64,000 nucleotides of DNA. Origin: Acetobacter fabarum. GTDB lineage: Bacteria > Pseudomonadota > Alphaproteobacteria > Acetobacterales > Acetobacteraceae. How positions within the stretch are numbered: position 1 is the first letter of the stretch; the number at the start of each line of letters is the position of its first letter. Below are positions 25,284 to 33,445 of the stretch, one piece after another. The DNA lies in assembly GCF_011516925.1 (NCBI RefSeq), contig NZ_WOTG01000008.1, positions 62,001-126,000 on the forward strand. Direction: 5' to 3'. The notes beneath the pieces were generated by a model, which did no database searches, was not told where the DNA came from, and was given only the letters and a program-made list of their open reading frames with translations. The position numbers and the translations under genes are program-made.

Positions 25284-26033
25284 TCAGGTCTGAGCTACAC
25301 CCATACTGCTTACGGCCTGATAGGTGGCAACGGCAAGGGTTAAGGGGTCAAACGGCTTGGTAATGACAAAACAGGGTTCCAGCTTTTCACCCGTCAGCAG
25401 TCGTTCGGGGTAAGCCGTTACGTAAATGACGGGCACCTTAAAGCTTGCCGTAATTTCGGCTACTGCTGCCATGCCATCTCCCCCCGGACCAAGGTTGATG
25501 TCCGCCAGAATAAGGCCCGGCCGGGTTTGTGCTGCAAGTTGCACGGCATCGGCCTGCGTGTGGGCAATGCCAGCAACCTTGTGGCCACATTGCATGACCA
25601 GCAGTTCAATATCCATGGCAATAATGGGTTCGTCCTCAATAATCAGGACGGAGGTCTGCACCCCTTTGTGGAGCTGCTTTTGTGCGGTTTCCAGCTCGTG
25701 CGCGGCCTGATCGTGGGGCAGGCCGATAATTCTGGCCGCTGTTTCCACGTTAATTTCTTCCAGTGTGGTCAACAGCAGCAATTGCCGCTGGGTGGAGGAA
25801 AGGCCCGGCCCCTGGGTGCTCCTGTGTGTTTCGTCCGTAGCATAAAGGCGCGAGATGGCCTGATAAAGCTGGAGCAGGGGGGTAAATCCCTCCGCCGGGG
25901 GTTGGGAGGTCAGGCCTCTCAGGCTTTGTGCTACCAGCAGATCGCCCTCGGGCTGGTTGCCTGTCAGGGCGCGTGCATAACGTCTGCCATAAGGGAGAGC
26001 CCGGATCAGCCCGTCACGCAGTGACTCTGACAT
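25284..26033 (-). CDS. phyR: General stress response regulator PhyR
   Basis: A 249-residue PhyR: an N-terminal sigma-factor-like domain (residues 1-120, LPYGRRYARALTGN and a sigma-4-like LLLTTLEEINVETAARIIGL) followed by a receiver domain with acidic pocket IEDEP, phospho-acceptor Asp in LILADINLG, the VTAYPERLLTG segment and the invariant Lys in ITKPFD. Phosphorylated PhyR binds NepR and frees the EcfG sigma factor. The start at 26033 (MSESLRDGL) has an AAGGAG just upstream; the longer frame from 26132 would have no such signal. It is divergent from the sigma genes. Confidence 0.93.
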   Translation of the reverse strand: MSESLRDGLIRALPYGRRYARALTGNQPEGDLLVAQSLRGLTSQPPAEGFTPLLQLYQAISRLYATDETHRSTQGPGLSSTQRQLLLLTTLEEINVETAARIIGLPHDQAAHELETAQKQLHKGVQTSVLIIEDEPIIAMDIELLVMQCGHKVAGIAHTQADAVQLAAQTRPGLILADINLGPGGDGMAAVAEITASFKVPVIYVTAYPERLLTGEKLEPCFVITKPFDPLTLAVATYQAVSSMGVAQT

Positions 26034-26172
26034 GACAAATCTCCTTATGATTAGGTCATGATAAAAACATACGGTAAGGCAATGATGCCACGGAGCGGCG
26101 TTTGCCGAAAGGGGATGAATCCTGATTAACACACCAAATCCCGATCAGGGCGATGCGCGTTCACCTTTTAGG

Positions 26173-26646
26173 GTGGAATTGCTGGCGCTTTTGCCATCCC
26201 TGCGCGGCTTTGCGCGCTTTTTGGCGCGCGACCCCGCTCTGGCAGATGATCTGGTGCAGGAAACCGTTTTGCGCGCGCTGGATCGTATGGCGCAGTATGA
26301 GGTTGGTACCAGCCTGAAGGCTTGGTGCTTTACCATCCTGCGCAACCTTTTTCTGGAACAGCGGCGGCGCGGCAAAAAAGAACGTGAGGTGCTGGCCAAT
26401 TACGGGCAGCACCCGCCGCAACGGGCCGTATCCCCGGCAGATGGGCGGCAGGAAGTGCATGAGCTTGAAGCCCTGCTGTGGCAGCTTACGCCGCTTTTGC
26501 GGGAGGCACTGGTGCTCATTGGTGCGCAGGGCATGACCTATGCCGAAGCAGCAGAGATTTGCGAGGTGGATGTCGGGACCATCAAGGCCCGTGTGTCCCG
26601 CGCTCGAACCATGCTGCACAAACTGGCGCAGCCACAGGCGGAATAG
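26173..26646 (+). CDS. ECF sigma factor, EcfG-like (first copy)
   Basis: A protein of 157 residues from GTG 26173, with sigma region 2 (DDLVQETVLRALDR, then TSLKAWCFTILRNLFLEQRRR) and region 4 (LTPLLREALVLIGAQGMTYA, then VGTIKARVSRAR). The T-S-L-K-A-W-x-F-x-I-L-R-N block is typical of EcfG/ECF15 sigma factors. The frame is open upstream to CTG 26122 or ATT 26125, just after an AAGGGGATG that would make a good ribosome-binding site, so the real start may lie there, adding about 16 residues. It faces phyR and precedes a second ECF gene by 124 bases. Confidence 0.85.
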   Translation: MELLALLPSLRGFARFLARDPALADDLVQETVLRALDRMAQYEVGTSLKAWCFTILRNLFLEQRRRGKKEREVLANYGQHPPQRAVSPADGRQEVHELEALLWQLTPLLREALVLIGAQGMTYAEAAEICEVDVGTIKARVSRARTMLHKLAQPQAE

Positions 26647-26770
26647 AGGGGCGGAGCCTGCGGGGTTACGTGCTCTCGTTTTCGTGATTACAAAAAATGC
26701 ATCCGGATGTAACCTTGGCGGGGTCTTGTTCATTGCTCCCATAAAACGGAAGAAGAGCGGAGTAAAAACA

Positions 26771-27367
26771 ATGACAGCCTCGTTATTCCACGATCAGGTT
26801 ATTGCTATCCTGCCCAAGCTGCGTGTGCAGGCACTGGCGCTGACCCGCAACCGCACTGCCGCAGAAGATCTGGTGCAGGACGCTGTTTGCAACGCGCTGG
26901 CCGCTCAGCAGAGTTTTATCCCCGGAACCAATTTTGGCGCATGGATGCACCGCATCCTGCGGAACCGCTTTATTTCCGACCTGCGTAAAAAGCGCGAAAC
27001 TACGGATATTGATGATGCTCCCCAGTCCATGCTGGCGGTTGCTGCCCGGCATGATGACCGGCTGAGCCTGATGGAGTTGGATGCAGCGCTTGCACGGCTG
27101 CCAGATGACCAGCGGGAAGCTTTGGTGCTGGGGGTTCTCGAAGGAATGAGCTATCAGGAACTGGCGGAAATGTCCGGCTGCGCTGTTGGTACAGCCAAAA
27201 GCAGGGTTTTCCGTGCCCGGCGTCAGCTTGAAGTCTGGTTAACTGGAGAAGAATCCGTGTCTGATGCAGGTGACCGCAAAAAAGGCGAGCGTGTTCAGGC
27301 CGGGGCGGCAAAAAAGAATAGCGGCGCGCAGCGGGTTTCCTCTCGTATGAGCGCAGCAGTGGTCTGA
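26771..27367 (+). CDS. ECF sigma factor, EcfG-like (second copy)
   Basis: A 198-residue ECF sigma factor. Region 2 is EDLVQDAVCNALAAQ followed by FIPGTNFGAWMHRILRNRFI; region 4 is LPDDQREALVLGVLEGMSY, then VGTAKSRVFRARRQLEVWL. A basic, Ser/Ala-rich tail of about 35 residues follows, not usual for the family. The P-G-T-N-x-x-A-W motif marks it as EcfG-like, and it is the copy immediately next to nepR, the standard EcfG arrangement. The ATG at 26771 was chosen by homology and a purine-rich GAAGAAGAGCGGAG upstream; longer frames overlap the first sigma gene. Confidence 0.88.
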   Translation: MTASLFHDQVIAILPKLRVQALALTRNRTAAEDLVQDAVCNALAAQQSFIPGTNFGAWMHRILRNRFISDLRKKRETTDIDDAPQSMLAVAARHDDRLSLMELDAALARLPDDQREALVLGVLEGMSYQELAEMSGCAVGTAKSRVFRARRQLEVWLTGEESVSDAGDRKKGERVQAGAAKKNSGAQRVSSRMSAAVV

Positions 27368-27471
27368 ACATGGCGCATGCTGGGCTTATAAGTTGCAGGT
27401 CTGTCGGGGATGAGTTGCCTGCTCCGCACACAGTGGCGTCAGGCACACAACGGCAGGATCCAAGGTTCGGA

Positions 27472-27645
27472 ATGGGAAAGAGTATGGACGGCGCTCCCCC
27501 CCGCAAAGGCAGGCAGTCTCGGGATCAGGCTTTTGATGTCTGGCTGAAGCGCGGCCTGCACCAGCTTTTTGATGATGTTGTGAATGAACCTGTGCCCGAA
27601 GAGCTGCTGAAGCTGATTGAGGAAGACCGGAGCAAGCAGGACTGA
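27472..27645 (+). CDS. nepR: Anti-sigma factor NepR
   Basis: A small acidic protein of 57 residues from ATG 27472, with the NepR helices FDVWLKRGLHQLFDDVVNEP and PEELLKLIEED. NepR binds EcfG and is sequestered by phosphorylated PhyR. The frame is also open from ATG 27370, three bases after the sigma gene, which would give 91 residues; the shorter start is preferred because AAGG precedes it and it matches the family length near 60. An ATG at 27484 is a further option. Confidence 0.87.
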   Translation: MGKSMDGAPPRKGRQSRDQAFDVWLKRGLHQLFDDVVNEPVPEELLKLIEEDRSKQD

Positions 27646-27650
27646 GCCTT

Positions 27651-29420
27651 TTGTCTGTCTTTTCCGTGCTTGGGCAGGCTGCCCGGCGTGTTGGCGCCCT
27701 GCTTATGTCCGGGTTGGGGCGGGTGTTTATCACCACCAGCGCGCGTATGCGTGTGCTTATCTGCCTCTCGGGTATTCCCGTGCTCAGTATTGGCGCTGTT
27801 CTGGCCCTGCGGAATTATCAGGAAGTCCGGGTGGGGAGCGCCCAGCGTGCTGTTGCCGCCATTATGCGGCTGGACCAGCAGTTCAGGCACGATACGGACC
27901 GCCTGCGCAGTGCGCTTGAAACAATCGGCAACATGGACCTCACGCATGACCAGCTCGTGCATGCGCTCAAACTGGCCGAAACCATTAGTGGGCAGCGATA
28001 CTGCTTTTTGGCTGTTCTGGATGAAAGAGGCAAAAAGCTCGATTCTGTTTCCCCCTCAGGCCGCTCCTGTGCGGAGGTCGGGACCTTAACCCCACCCGCA
28101 CGGATTAACGCCACGGTTATGGAAGCCGTGCAAAAAAGTGGTGGTGGGGAAGATAACGGGGCGTTTTTGCGGATAACCGTGCCTGCGGTTTTTCTGGCAG
28201 AGCCGGAAGCCCATGGTTATCTGGTTGGTATCCTGCAAATTTCGCGCACACGGGCTTATCTGGGCGGTGCTTCGGGGTGGGATGCATTTTCGGATGATAC
28301 AAATCCCGTGCAGGCGTGGCTGCTTATGCATGATGGAGAGCTTTTTCCCGTTTGCACTGACTGCAACTGGGAGCAGCCGTCACCCGGGCTTGTCTTTCCG
28401 TTAAAGGAAAAGCTGGAAAAAAGTGACCGCTCGGTTGTGTCGCTCCCGTCCATGCAGGGGGGGTATGCCCTTGGTGGCATTGCGGGTGGTGCGGATATTT
28501 TTGTTTCAACCCAGCGCACCCCCATAGAAGCCGATGCCCTGCGGGCCATGGTTTTCCAGATTGCGGCCCTGCTGTTCCTGCTGGCTGCGGGGCTGGTGGG
28601 CGTTACGCTTGCGGCCAATATCGTGCTTGTCTGGCCTTTGCGGCGGCTGACCTATTCCGTTCGTAAATGGCAGATGGAAGGGGTGTTTGACGGGCGCGTT
28701 ACACGCACCATGCCGCTTGAGCTGCAAAGGCTGGGGCAGGCTTTTACGCGTGCAACACAGCGTCTCTCCCGGCATGAAGCGCGGCTGAAGAAGGCCATGG
28801 CGCATCAGGAACTCCTGATGAAGGAGATTCACCACCGGGTTAAAAACAATCTCCAGATCGTGGCGTCCCTGCTCAATCTTCAGGCCAACCAGATTGCCCA
28901 CCCCGAGGTCCGGGCCGAGTTTGCTCTGGCGCGCGACCGAATCCGGGCGCTGGCAACGCTACACCGCACCCTTTACGCCGAGGATTCACTGACCAGCCTG
29001 AACATGGCCGTTTTTTTAAAAGACCTGTGCGAGCAGACCTTCCATATCGCAGGGGAGGCGGATGCAGGGCGTATTCGCCTACAGGTGGATTCAGACAGTT
29101 TCTGGATGGACCCGGATCAGGCTGTGCCTCTGGCGCTGATCGTGACCGAGGTTGTGACAAACTCGATCAAATACGCATTCCCCGATGGCCGGATGGGCGT
29201 TATTCATGTGCGGCTGACAAAAAATGGCAATCTGGTCACGCTGAATGTTGGCGATAACGGGATTGGTTGTTCCTTCGACCCCGCATCCGGCACGCAGGGG
29301 ATCGGGCTCAAGCTCATTCATGGTTTTGCCAGACAGCTAAAGGCATCTTTGAGCTATAGCGGCAAGGATGGTGTGCAGTTCACACTGGTCCTGCATCTGG
29401 AGAAAGCGGAAAACCCGTAA
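27651..29420 (+). CDS. Membrane sensor histidine kinase, HisKA_2/HWE class (PhyK-like)
   Basis: A 589-residue sensor from TTG 27651. Helix 1 (about residues 34-54) and helix 2 (about 300-325) flank a periplasmic sensor domain of about 245 residues, followed by a HAMP-like linker. The phospho-acceptor His near residue 394 lies in KEIHHRVKNNLQIVASLLNL, the HisKA_2 signature, and the ATPase has EVVTNSIKYAFP (N box) and VGDNGIG (G1). Such kinases phosphorylate PhyR; location five bases after nepR supports this. The sensor domain holds an unusual VCTDCNW at about residues 234-240. An ATG at 27705 is an alternative start. Confidence 0.88.
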   Translation: MSVFSVLGQAARRVGALLMSGLGRVFITTSARMRVLICLSGIPVLSIGAVLALRNYQEVRVGSAQRAVAAIMRLDQQFRHDTDRLRSALETIGNMDLTHDQLVHALKLAETISGQRYCFLAVLDERGKKLDSVSPSGRSCAEVGTLTPPARINATVMEAVQKSGGGEDNGAFLRITVPAVFLAEPEAHGYLVGILQISRTRAYLGGASGWDAFSDDTNPVQAWLLMHDGELFPVCTDCNWEQPSPGLVFPLKEKLEKSDRSVVSLPSMQGGYALGGIAGGADIFVSTQRTPIEADALRAMVFQIAALLFLLAAGLVGVTLAANIVLVWPLRRLTYSVRKWQMEGVFDGRVTRTMPLELQRLGQAFTRATQRLSRHEARLKKAMAHQELLMKEIHHRVKNNLQIVASLLNLQANQIAHPEVRAEFALARDRIRALATLHRTLYAEDSLTSLNMAVFLKDLCEQTFHIAGEADAGRIRLQVDSDSFWMDPDQAVPLALIVTEVVTNSIKYAFPDGRMGVIHVRLTKNGNLVTLNVGDNGIGCSFDPASGTQGIGLKLIHGFARQLKASLSYSGKDGVQFTLVLHLEKAENP

Positions 29421-29520
29421 AATAAGGCAGCCCGCAGAGCGTTGGCATGCCTTAAGCGCAGCAGGGAGTGGCGATCTAAACTGTTGCGTCCTTGGCAGAG
29501 CAGTATAAACGCTGTCTGTC

Positions 29521-31242
29521 ATGAGGAACGAGAAAGCAGCAATACGTAACTGGACGCGCCTCCAGTCGCGTCTTGGTCGTCAGGCAGCGCGATCAGTGGT
29601 TGGGTCCGGGCTGCTCTCCAGTCTTGCCGGTATTGGGCAGGCATGGTGTGTGGCTGTTGTTCTTGGGCATGCCCTTGTGGCGTGGCAGGCAGGCGGGCAG
29701 GGGGCTGCTTTTCCAGCGTGGCCCTTTATGCTGTTCCCGGCTCTGGCTATGTTGCGTGCCCTGTGCATGATCAAGGCGGATGTGGCGGCTGCTCAAGCCG
29801 GTATTGTAGCGCGCAGGCGTTTGCGGGGGGAGGTTATGGCCTCCATTCTTGCCGGCGGTCCTGCATTGCTGCGCCGCACGCATAGCGGTGTGCTGGCCTC
29901 CATTGTTGTAGACCGGATAGAAGCGCTGGATGGCTTTTTTGGCCGCTGGGTGCCTGCCTCCGTACTGTGGATGGTGGCGCCCGTACTGATTTTGCTGCCC
30001 GTGGGCATTATGCAGCCCCGTGCGGCTGTCATTCTGGGCCTGTGTGGTGTGGCCGTTCCTGTTGGGCAGGCTGTGTTTGGTATTGGTGCGGCTGTGGCAT
30101 CACGCAACCAGTTTTTGGCCATGACCCGCCTTCAGGCACGTTTTCTGGACCGTATCAAAGGTATTGCCACCATTGTTCTGGCTGGCCGGACAGAGGACGA
30201 AACCCGCCGTTTGGGGGATGCCGCCGAAGAACTGCGCGTGCGTACCATGAAGGTGCTGCGGGTGGCATTCCTTTCCTCCGCATCCATTGACTGCGCCATG
30301 GTCATTGCGTTCATCCTGCTGGCCGTGCTCGACGGGCGGCAGGCACTGGCCATGCAGGCCAGTGGCCCATCCCCCGCGTTACAGCACACCGTGGTTGCCA
30401 GCCTGTTTGCCCTGCTGGCAGTGCCGGAGTTTTTTGCTCCCCTGCGCGGCCTTGCGCTGGCGTATCAGGACCGTGCACACGCCCAAGGGGCGGCGACCGC
30501 CATCCTGGACCTGCCCGAAGTAACAGAGCGGCCGGTGCTGGAAGGGGCCAGAACCGTTAACGCTAACGGCGTGATGGTGGCCTTTGATGATGTCGGCTTT
30601 ACATGGGACCCCGCTCGCGGGCCTGCGCTGGAGCATGTTACCTTTACCGTGCCAGCGGGGGAAACGCTGGTGCTGGCTGGTCCATCCGGTGCAGGTAAGT
30701 CCACGATCATGGAACTGCTGCTGGGGTTTATTACCCCCCAGAACGGGCGGGTGCTGTTTAATGGCGCGCCTTTGCAGAGCATAGTCCCCGATGCCCTGTC
30801 CCGCGTTGTGTCATGGATCGGGCAGAAACCTGTGCTGTTTGCCGGCTCACTGCGGGATAATATCCTGTTCGCCAAACCAGATGCAGACGAACGTGAACTG
30901 GCAAATGCCCTGCGTTCCGCCGCCGTGGATGAGTTCCTGCCGACCTTGCCCAACGGGCTGGATACACAGATCGGTGAAGGCGGGTTTGGTTTGTCTGGTG
31001 GGCAGGCGCAACGTATTGCCATTGCGCGGGCTTACCTCAAAAACGCCCCGGTTCTGCTGCTGGATGAACCCACAGCGCATCTGGACCCTGCAACCGAAAA
31101 AAGTGTTTTTGAAAGCCTGCAACGGCTGGCCGTTGGTCGCACGGTTATTCTGGCTACGCACTCGGCTGCGGCCCATATGTTCAAGGGGCGGCGGATAGAC
31201 CTGCAAAACGGGCGTGTTATCAATCGGCAGGGGGCTGCGTAA
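29521..31242 (+). CDS. cydD: Thiol reductant ABC exporter subunit CydD
   Basis: A 573-residue half-transporter with an N-terminal six-helix exporter domain (ABC type 1) and a nucleotide-binding domain: Walker A GPSGAGKST near residue 386, signature LSGGQAQRIAIARAY near 489, Walker B LLLDEPTAHLD. CydDC exports glutathione and cysteine and is needed for haem insertion into cytochrome bd. CydD is recognised by being first of the pair and by its start with an Arg-rich N-terminus. Cytochrome bd genes cydAB are not in the window. Confidence 0.88.
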   Translation: MRNEKAAIRNWTRLQSRLGRQAARSVVGSGLLSSLAGIGQAWCVAVVLGHALVAWQAGGQGAAFPAWPFMLFPALAMLRALCMIKADVAAAQAGIVARRRLRGEVMASILAGGPALLRRTHSGVLASIVVDRIEALDGFFGRWVPASVLWMVAPVLILLPVGIMQPRAAVILGLCGVAVPVGQAVFGIGAAVASRNQFLAMTRLQARFLDRIKGIATIVLAGRTEDETRRLGDAAEELRVRTMKVLRVAFLSSASIDCAMVIAFILLAVLDGRQALAMQASGPSPALQHTVVASLFALLAVPEFFAPLRGLALAYQDRAHAQGAATAILDLPEVTERPVLEGARTVNANGVMVAFDDVGFTWDPARGPALEHVTFTVPAGETLVLAGPSGAGKSTIMELLLGFITPQNGRVLFNGAPLQSIVPDALSRVVSWIGQKPVLFAGSLRDNILFAKPDADERELANALRSAAVDEFLPTLPNGLDTQIGEGGFGLSGGQAQRIAIARAYLKNAPVLLLDEPTAHLDPATEKSVFESLQRLAVGRTVILATHSAAAHMFKGRRIDLQNGRVINRQGAA

Positions 31243-31243
31243 C

Positions 31244-32977
31244 ATGGCAATGCAAGATCAGACATCAGCCGTGCAGCCGACCGCAAGGCTGCATGATGTG
31301 CCCGTGCAGCCCACAGCCAGATTTACGGACTGGCAGGCTGTATGCGTTATATTCGGCCTGTGGCGCAGGCAGGGAGTGCGGCTGATTGTGGGCGTGCTGC
31401 TGGCACTGGCTGCGCTGGCCTGTGGTCTTGCGCTTATGCAGGTGTCCGGCTTGCGGCTGGCAGGGTGTGTGCTGGGCGAAGTGGTGGTGACAACCGCACT
31501 GCTGCGCTGGGTTGGCGTGGGGCGCGTGACGCTGCGCTATGCAGAGCGCCTGTTTGCGCACGATGCCATGTTCCGTGCGCTGGCGGATCTGCGGGTCTGG
31601 TTTTTTCATTCCCTTGCCCACGGTGCAGCGGCAGGGCTGGGCTTCCGCCGGGCGGGGGATATGCTGTCCCGTCTGGTATCCGATATTGGCGCGCTGGACG
31701 GGTTATACCTGCGGATTGTTGTGCCGCTGGTTTGTGCGGGACTGACCTTTCCGGCCTTGCTGGTTATTGTGGGCCGGCAGAGCCTTGTGCTGGGGGTGGC
31801 TGTTGGCGTGCTGTTTGCCTGTGCATCTTTTCTGGTGCCGTGGCTGATCGCGCGGTCGGGGCAGAAGGCAGCTGATCAGGCTGCCCATCTGCTGGCGCAT
31901 TTGCGTATTTTCGTGCTGGATCTGGTAGGCGGCCTGCGCGAAATCCGGGCATTCGGCGCAGAGGGGCGAATGCTGGCCCGTGTGCAGGCTGCGGATGCCG
32001 CATTGTTGCAAGGGCAGATGGCTGTGGCCCGCCGTTCGGCCTTTGCCAATGCTCTGGCCTTTTTGTTTGGGCAGATTGCCGTGTTCATGGTGCTGCTGGC
32101 CATTGGCGGTATTCTGCTACCCAAGGTGGGCGCCCTTGAAGGGGTGAGCATACTGTTTTTGACCGTTGCTGCATTTGAAAGTGCAGTCACCCTTACGCGT
32201 GCCGGTTTGCAGGCTGGCATTATGGGGGTTTCCGCCCGCAGGGTAGTGGAAATGGCAGTACAGCCTGCCGCTGCCAATGCGCAGGTGACGCATGAGCATG
32301 CCCCTGTGGATACCAGTATCCGCCTGAACAATGTGCGCTTCCGGTGGGCGGATGATCGGCCGTGGGTTTTAAAAGGGCTTACGCTGGATATTCCCGCAGG
32401 GGCGCGGGTGGCTATTCTGGGGCCGTCTGGCACGGGTAAGTCCAGCCTTGCGGCTTTGCTGTTACGGGCTGCTAGCCCGCAGGAAGGCCAGATTTGTCTG
32501 GGTGGGGAGGATATTACCACCATACGCCCCGATGCCGTGCGCAGCAAAATGGCCTGGCTTTCGCAGGCAACACACCTGTTTGACGATACCATTCGTGCCA
32601 ATCTGCTGCTCGGCCGACCTGATGCTTCCGAAGATGATTTGTGGAAGGCTCTTGATCAGGCCGCGGTGTCCGATGTTGTGCGGTCCCTGCCCGAAGGGCT
32701 GGATACCTGGGTAGGTGAGGGGGGTATTCGTCTCTCCGGTGGGCAGGGGCGGCGTATTGCGCTGGCGCGTACGCTACTGGCACCTGCTCCCATTCTTATT
32801 CTGGATGAACCCGCAACAGGGCTGGATGCGCAGACGGAGCAGGACTTCCTCCGGACTCTGAACACCGTAACCGAGGGGCGCACGGTCATACTGATAGCCC
32901 ACCGCCTGACCGGGGTGGAAAAGCTGGACCGCATCTGGCGCCTGTCCGATGGTGTGGCAAAAGCTGCTGCGGCCTAG
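31244..32977 (+). CDS. cydC: Thiol reductant ABC exporter subunit CydC
   Basis: A 577-residue half-transporter, partner of CydD. The membrane domain (about residues 35-330) includes RYAERLFAHDAMFRALADLR and a FRRAGDMLSRLVSDIGALD segment typical of CydC. The ATPase has Walker A GPSGTGKSS near residue 392, signature LSGGQGRRIALARTL and Walker B LILDEPATGLD. The ATG at 31244 is one base after the cydD stop; the upstream in-frame start at 31214 would overlap cydD and lacks a signal. A curious near-repeat of VQPTAR occurs twice in the first 25 residues. Confidence 0.88.
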   Translation: MAMQDQTSAVQPTARLHDVPVQPTARFTDWQAVCVIFGLWRRQGVRLIVGVLLALAALACGLALMQVSGLRLAGCVLGEVVVTTALLRWVGVGRVTLRYAERLFAHDAMFRALADLRVWFFHSLAHGAAAGLGFRRAGDMLSRLVSDIGALDGLYLRIVVPLVCAGLTFPALLVIVGRQSLVLGVAVGVLFACASFLVPWLIARSGQKAADQAAHLLAHLRIFVLDLVGGLREIRAFGAEGRMLARVQAADAALLQGQMAVARRSAFANALAFLFGQIAVFMVLLAIGGILLPKVGALEGVSILFLTVAAFESAVTLTRAGLQAGIMGVSARRVVEMAVQPAAANAQVTHEHAPVDTSIRLNNVRFRWADDRPWVLKGLTLDIPAGARVAILGPSGTGKSSLAALLLRAASPQEGQICLGGEDITTIRPDAVRSKMAWLSQATHLFDDTIRANLLLGRPDASEDDLWKALDQAAVSDVVRSLPEGLDTWVGEGGIRLSGGQGRRIALARTLLAPAPILILDEPATGLDAQTEQDFLRTLNTVTEGRTVILIAHRLTGVEKLDRIWRLSDGVAKAAAA

Positions 32978-33062
32978 GCCTGCTGGAATCGTTGTTGACG
33001 CCAGCAGCCCGGAGGGGCACCAAATAAAACGGTTTTGTTTTGATAATTCAGGAATGATCATT

Positions 33063-33440
33063 ATGCGCCGCTTATTTTCAGTCGCCTGCCTGAGTCTTCT
33101 GGCTGCCTGCGCCAGTCAGGCCCCTCGCAAATATGTTGTCTTTTTTTCCAACCAGTCGGCCGAGCTTGATCAGGCCGGGCAGGAAGTGGTTGCGCAGGTC
33201 GCGCAGGAAGCAGACAAGCACCCCTCCCGCATTGTTCGGGTTGAAGGGTATGCCGGGGCTGGCAAGGACCTGTCTGCCGATGCACTGGTGGCAATCCAGC
33301 GGGCCAAGGCCGTAACGGCCAAGTTGCAGGCCGATGGCGTGCGTAGTGACCGTATTGTGGAAACACCGCGCGCCCCATCCAACCTTGAAGGCATGGTTGT
33401 TGGCTCCCGCCGTGTAGAGATCGAACTGACAAGCCCCTGA
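33063..33440 (+). CDS. Small OmpA-like lipoprotein
   Basis: A 125-residue lipoprotein: signal peptide with lipobox LLAAC (Cys about residue 16), then an OmpA-like periplasmic fold (YVVFFSNQSAELDQAGQEVV, then VEGYAGAGKDLSAD, QRAKAVTAKLQADGV and the R-R-V-E-I end). The D and R residues of the peptidoglycan-binding site appear to be partly kept (ALVAIQRAKAV, GSRRVEIEL). It probably sits in the outer membrane and touches peptidoglycan. AGGAA nine bases upstream supports ATG 33063; a second ATG at 33054 is possible. It lies between cydC and recQ. Confidence 0.8.
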   Translation: MRRLFSVACLSLLAACASQAPRKYVVFFSNQSAELDQAGQEVVAQVAQEADKHPSRIVRVEGYAGAGKDLSADALVAIQRAKAVTAKLQADGVRSDRIVETPRAPSNLEGMVVGSRRVEIELTSP

Positions 33441-33445
33441 TCGCC

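Noticed and set aside
26034-26770. EcfG-type promoters (GGAAC with CGTT 16-17 bases on) around phyR and the sigma genes
   Set aside because: No instance with correct spacing was found by eye on either strand.
29521-32977. The cydD/cydC pair as a generic multidrug or lipid exporter
   Set aside because: The paired heterodimeric half-transporters with CydC-specific RYAERLFAHDAMF text fit CydDC better, even though cydAB is not adjacent.
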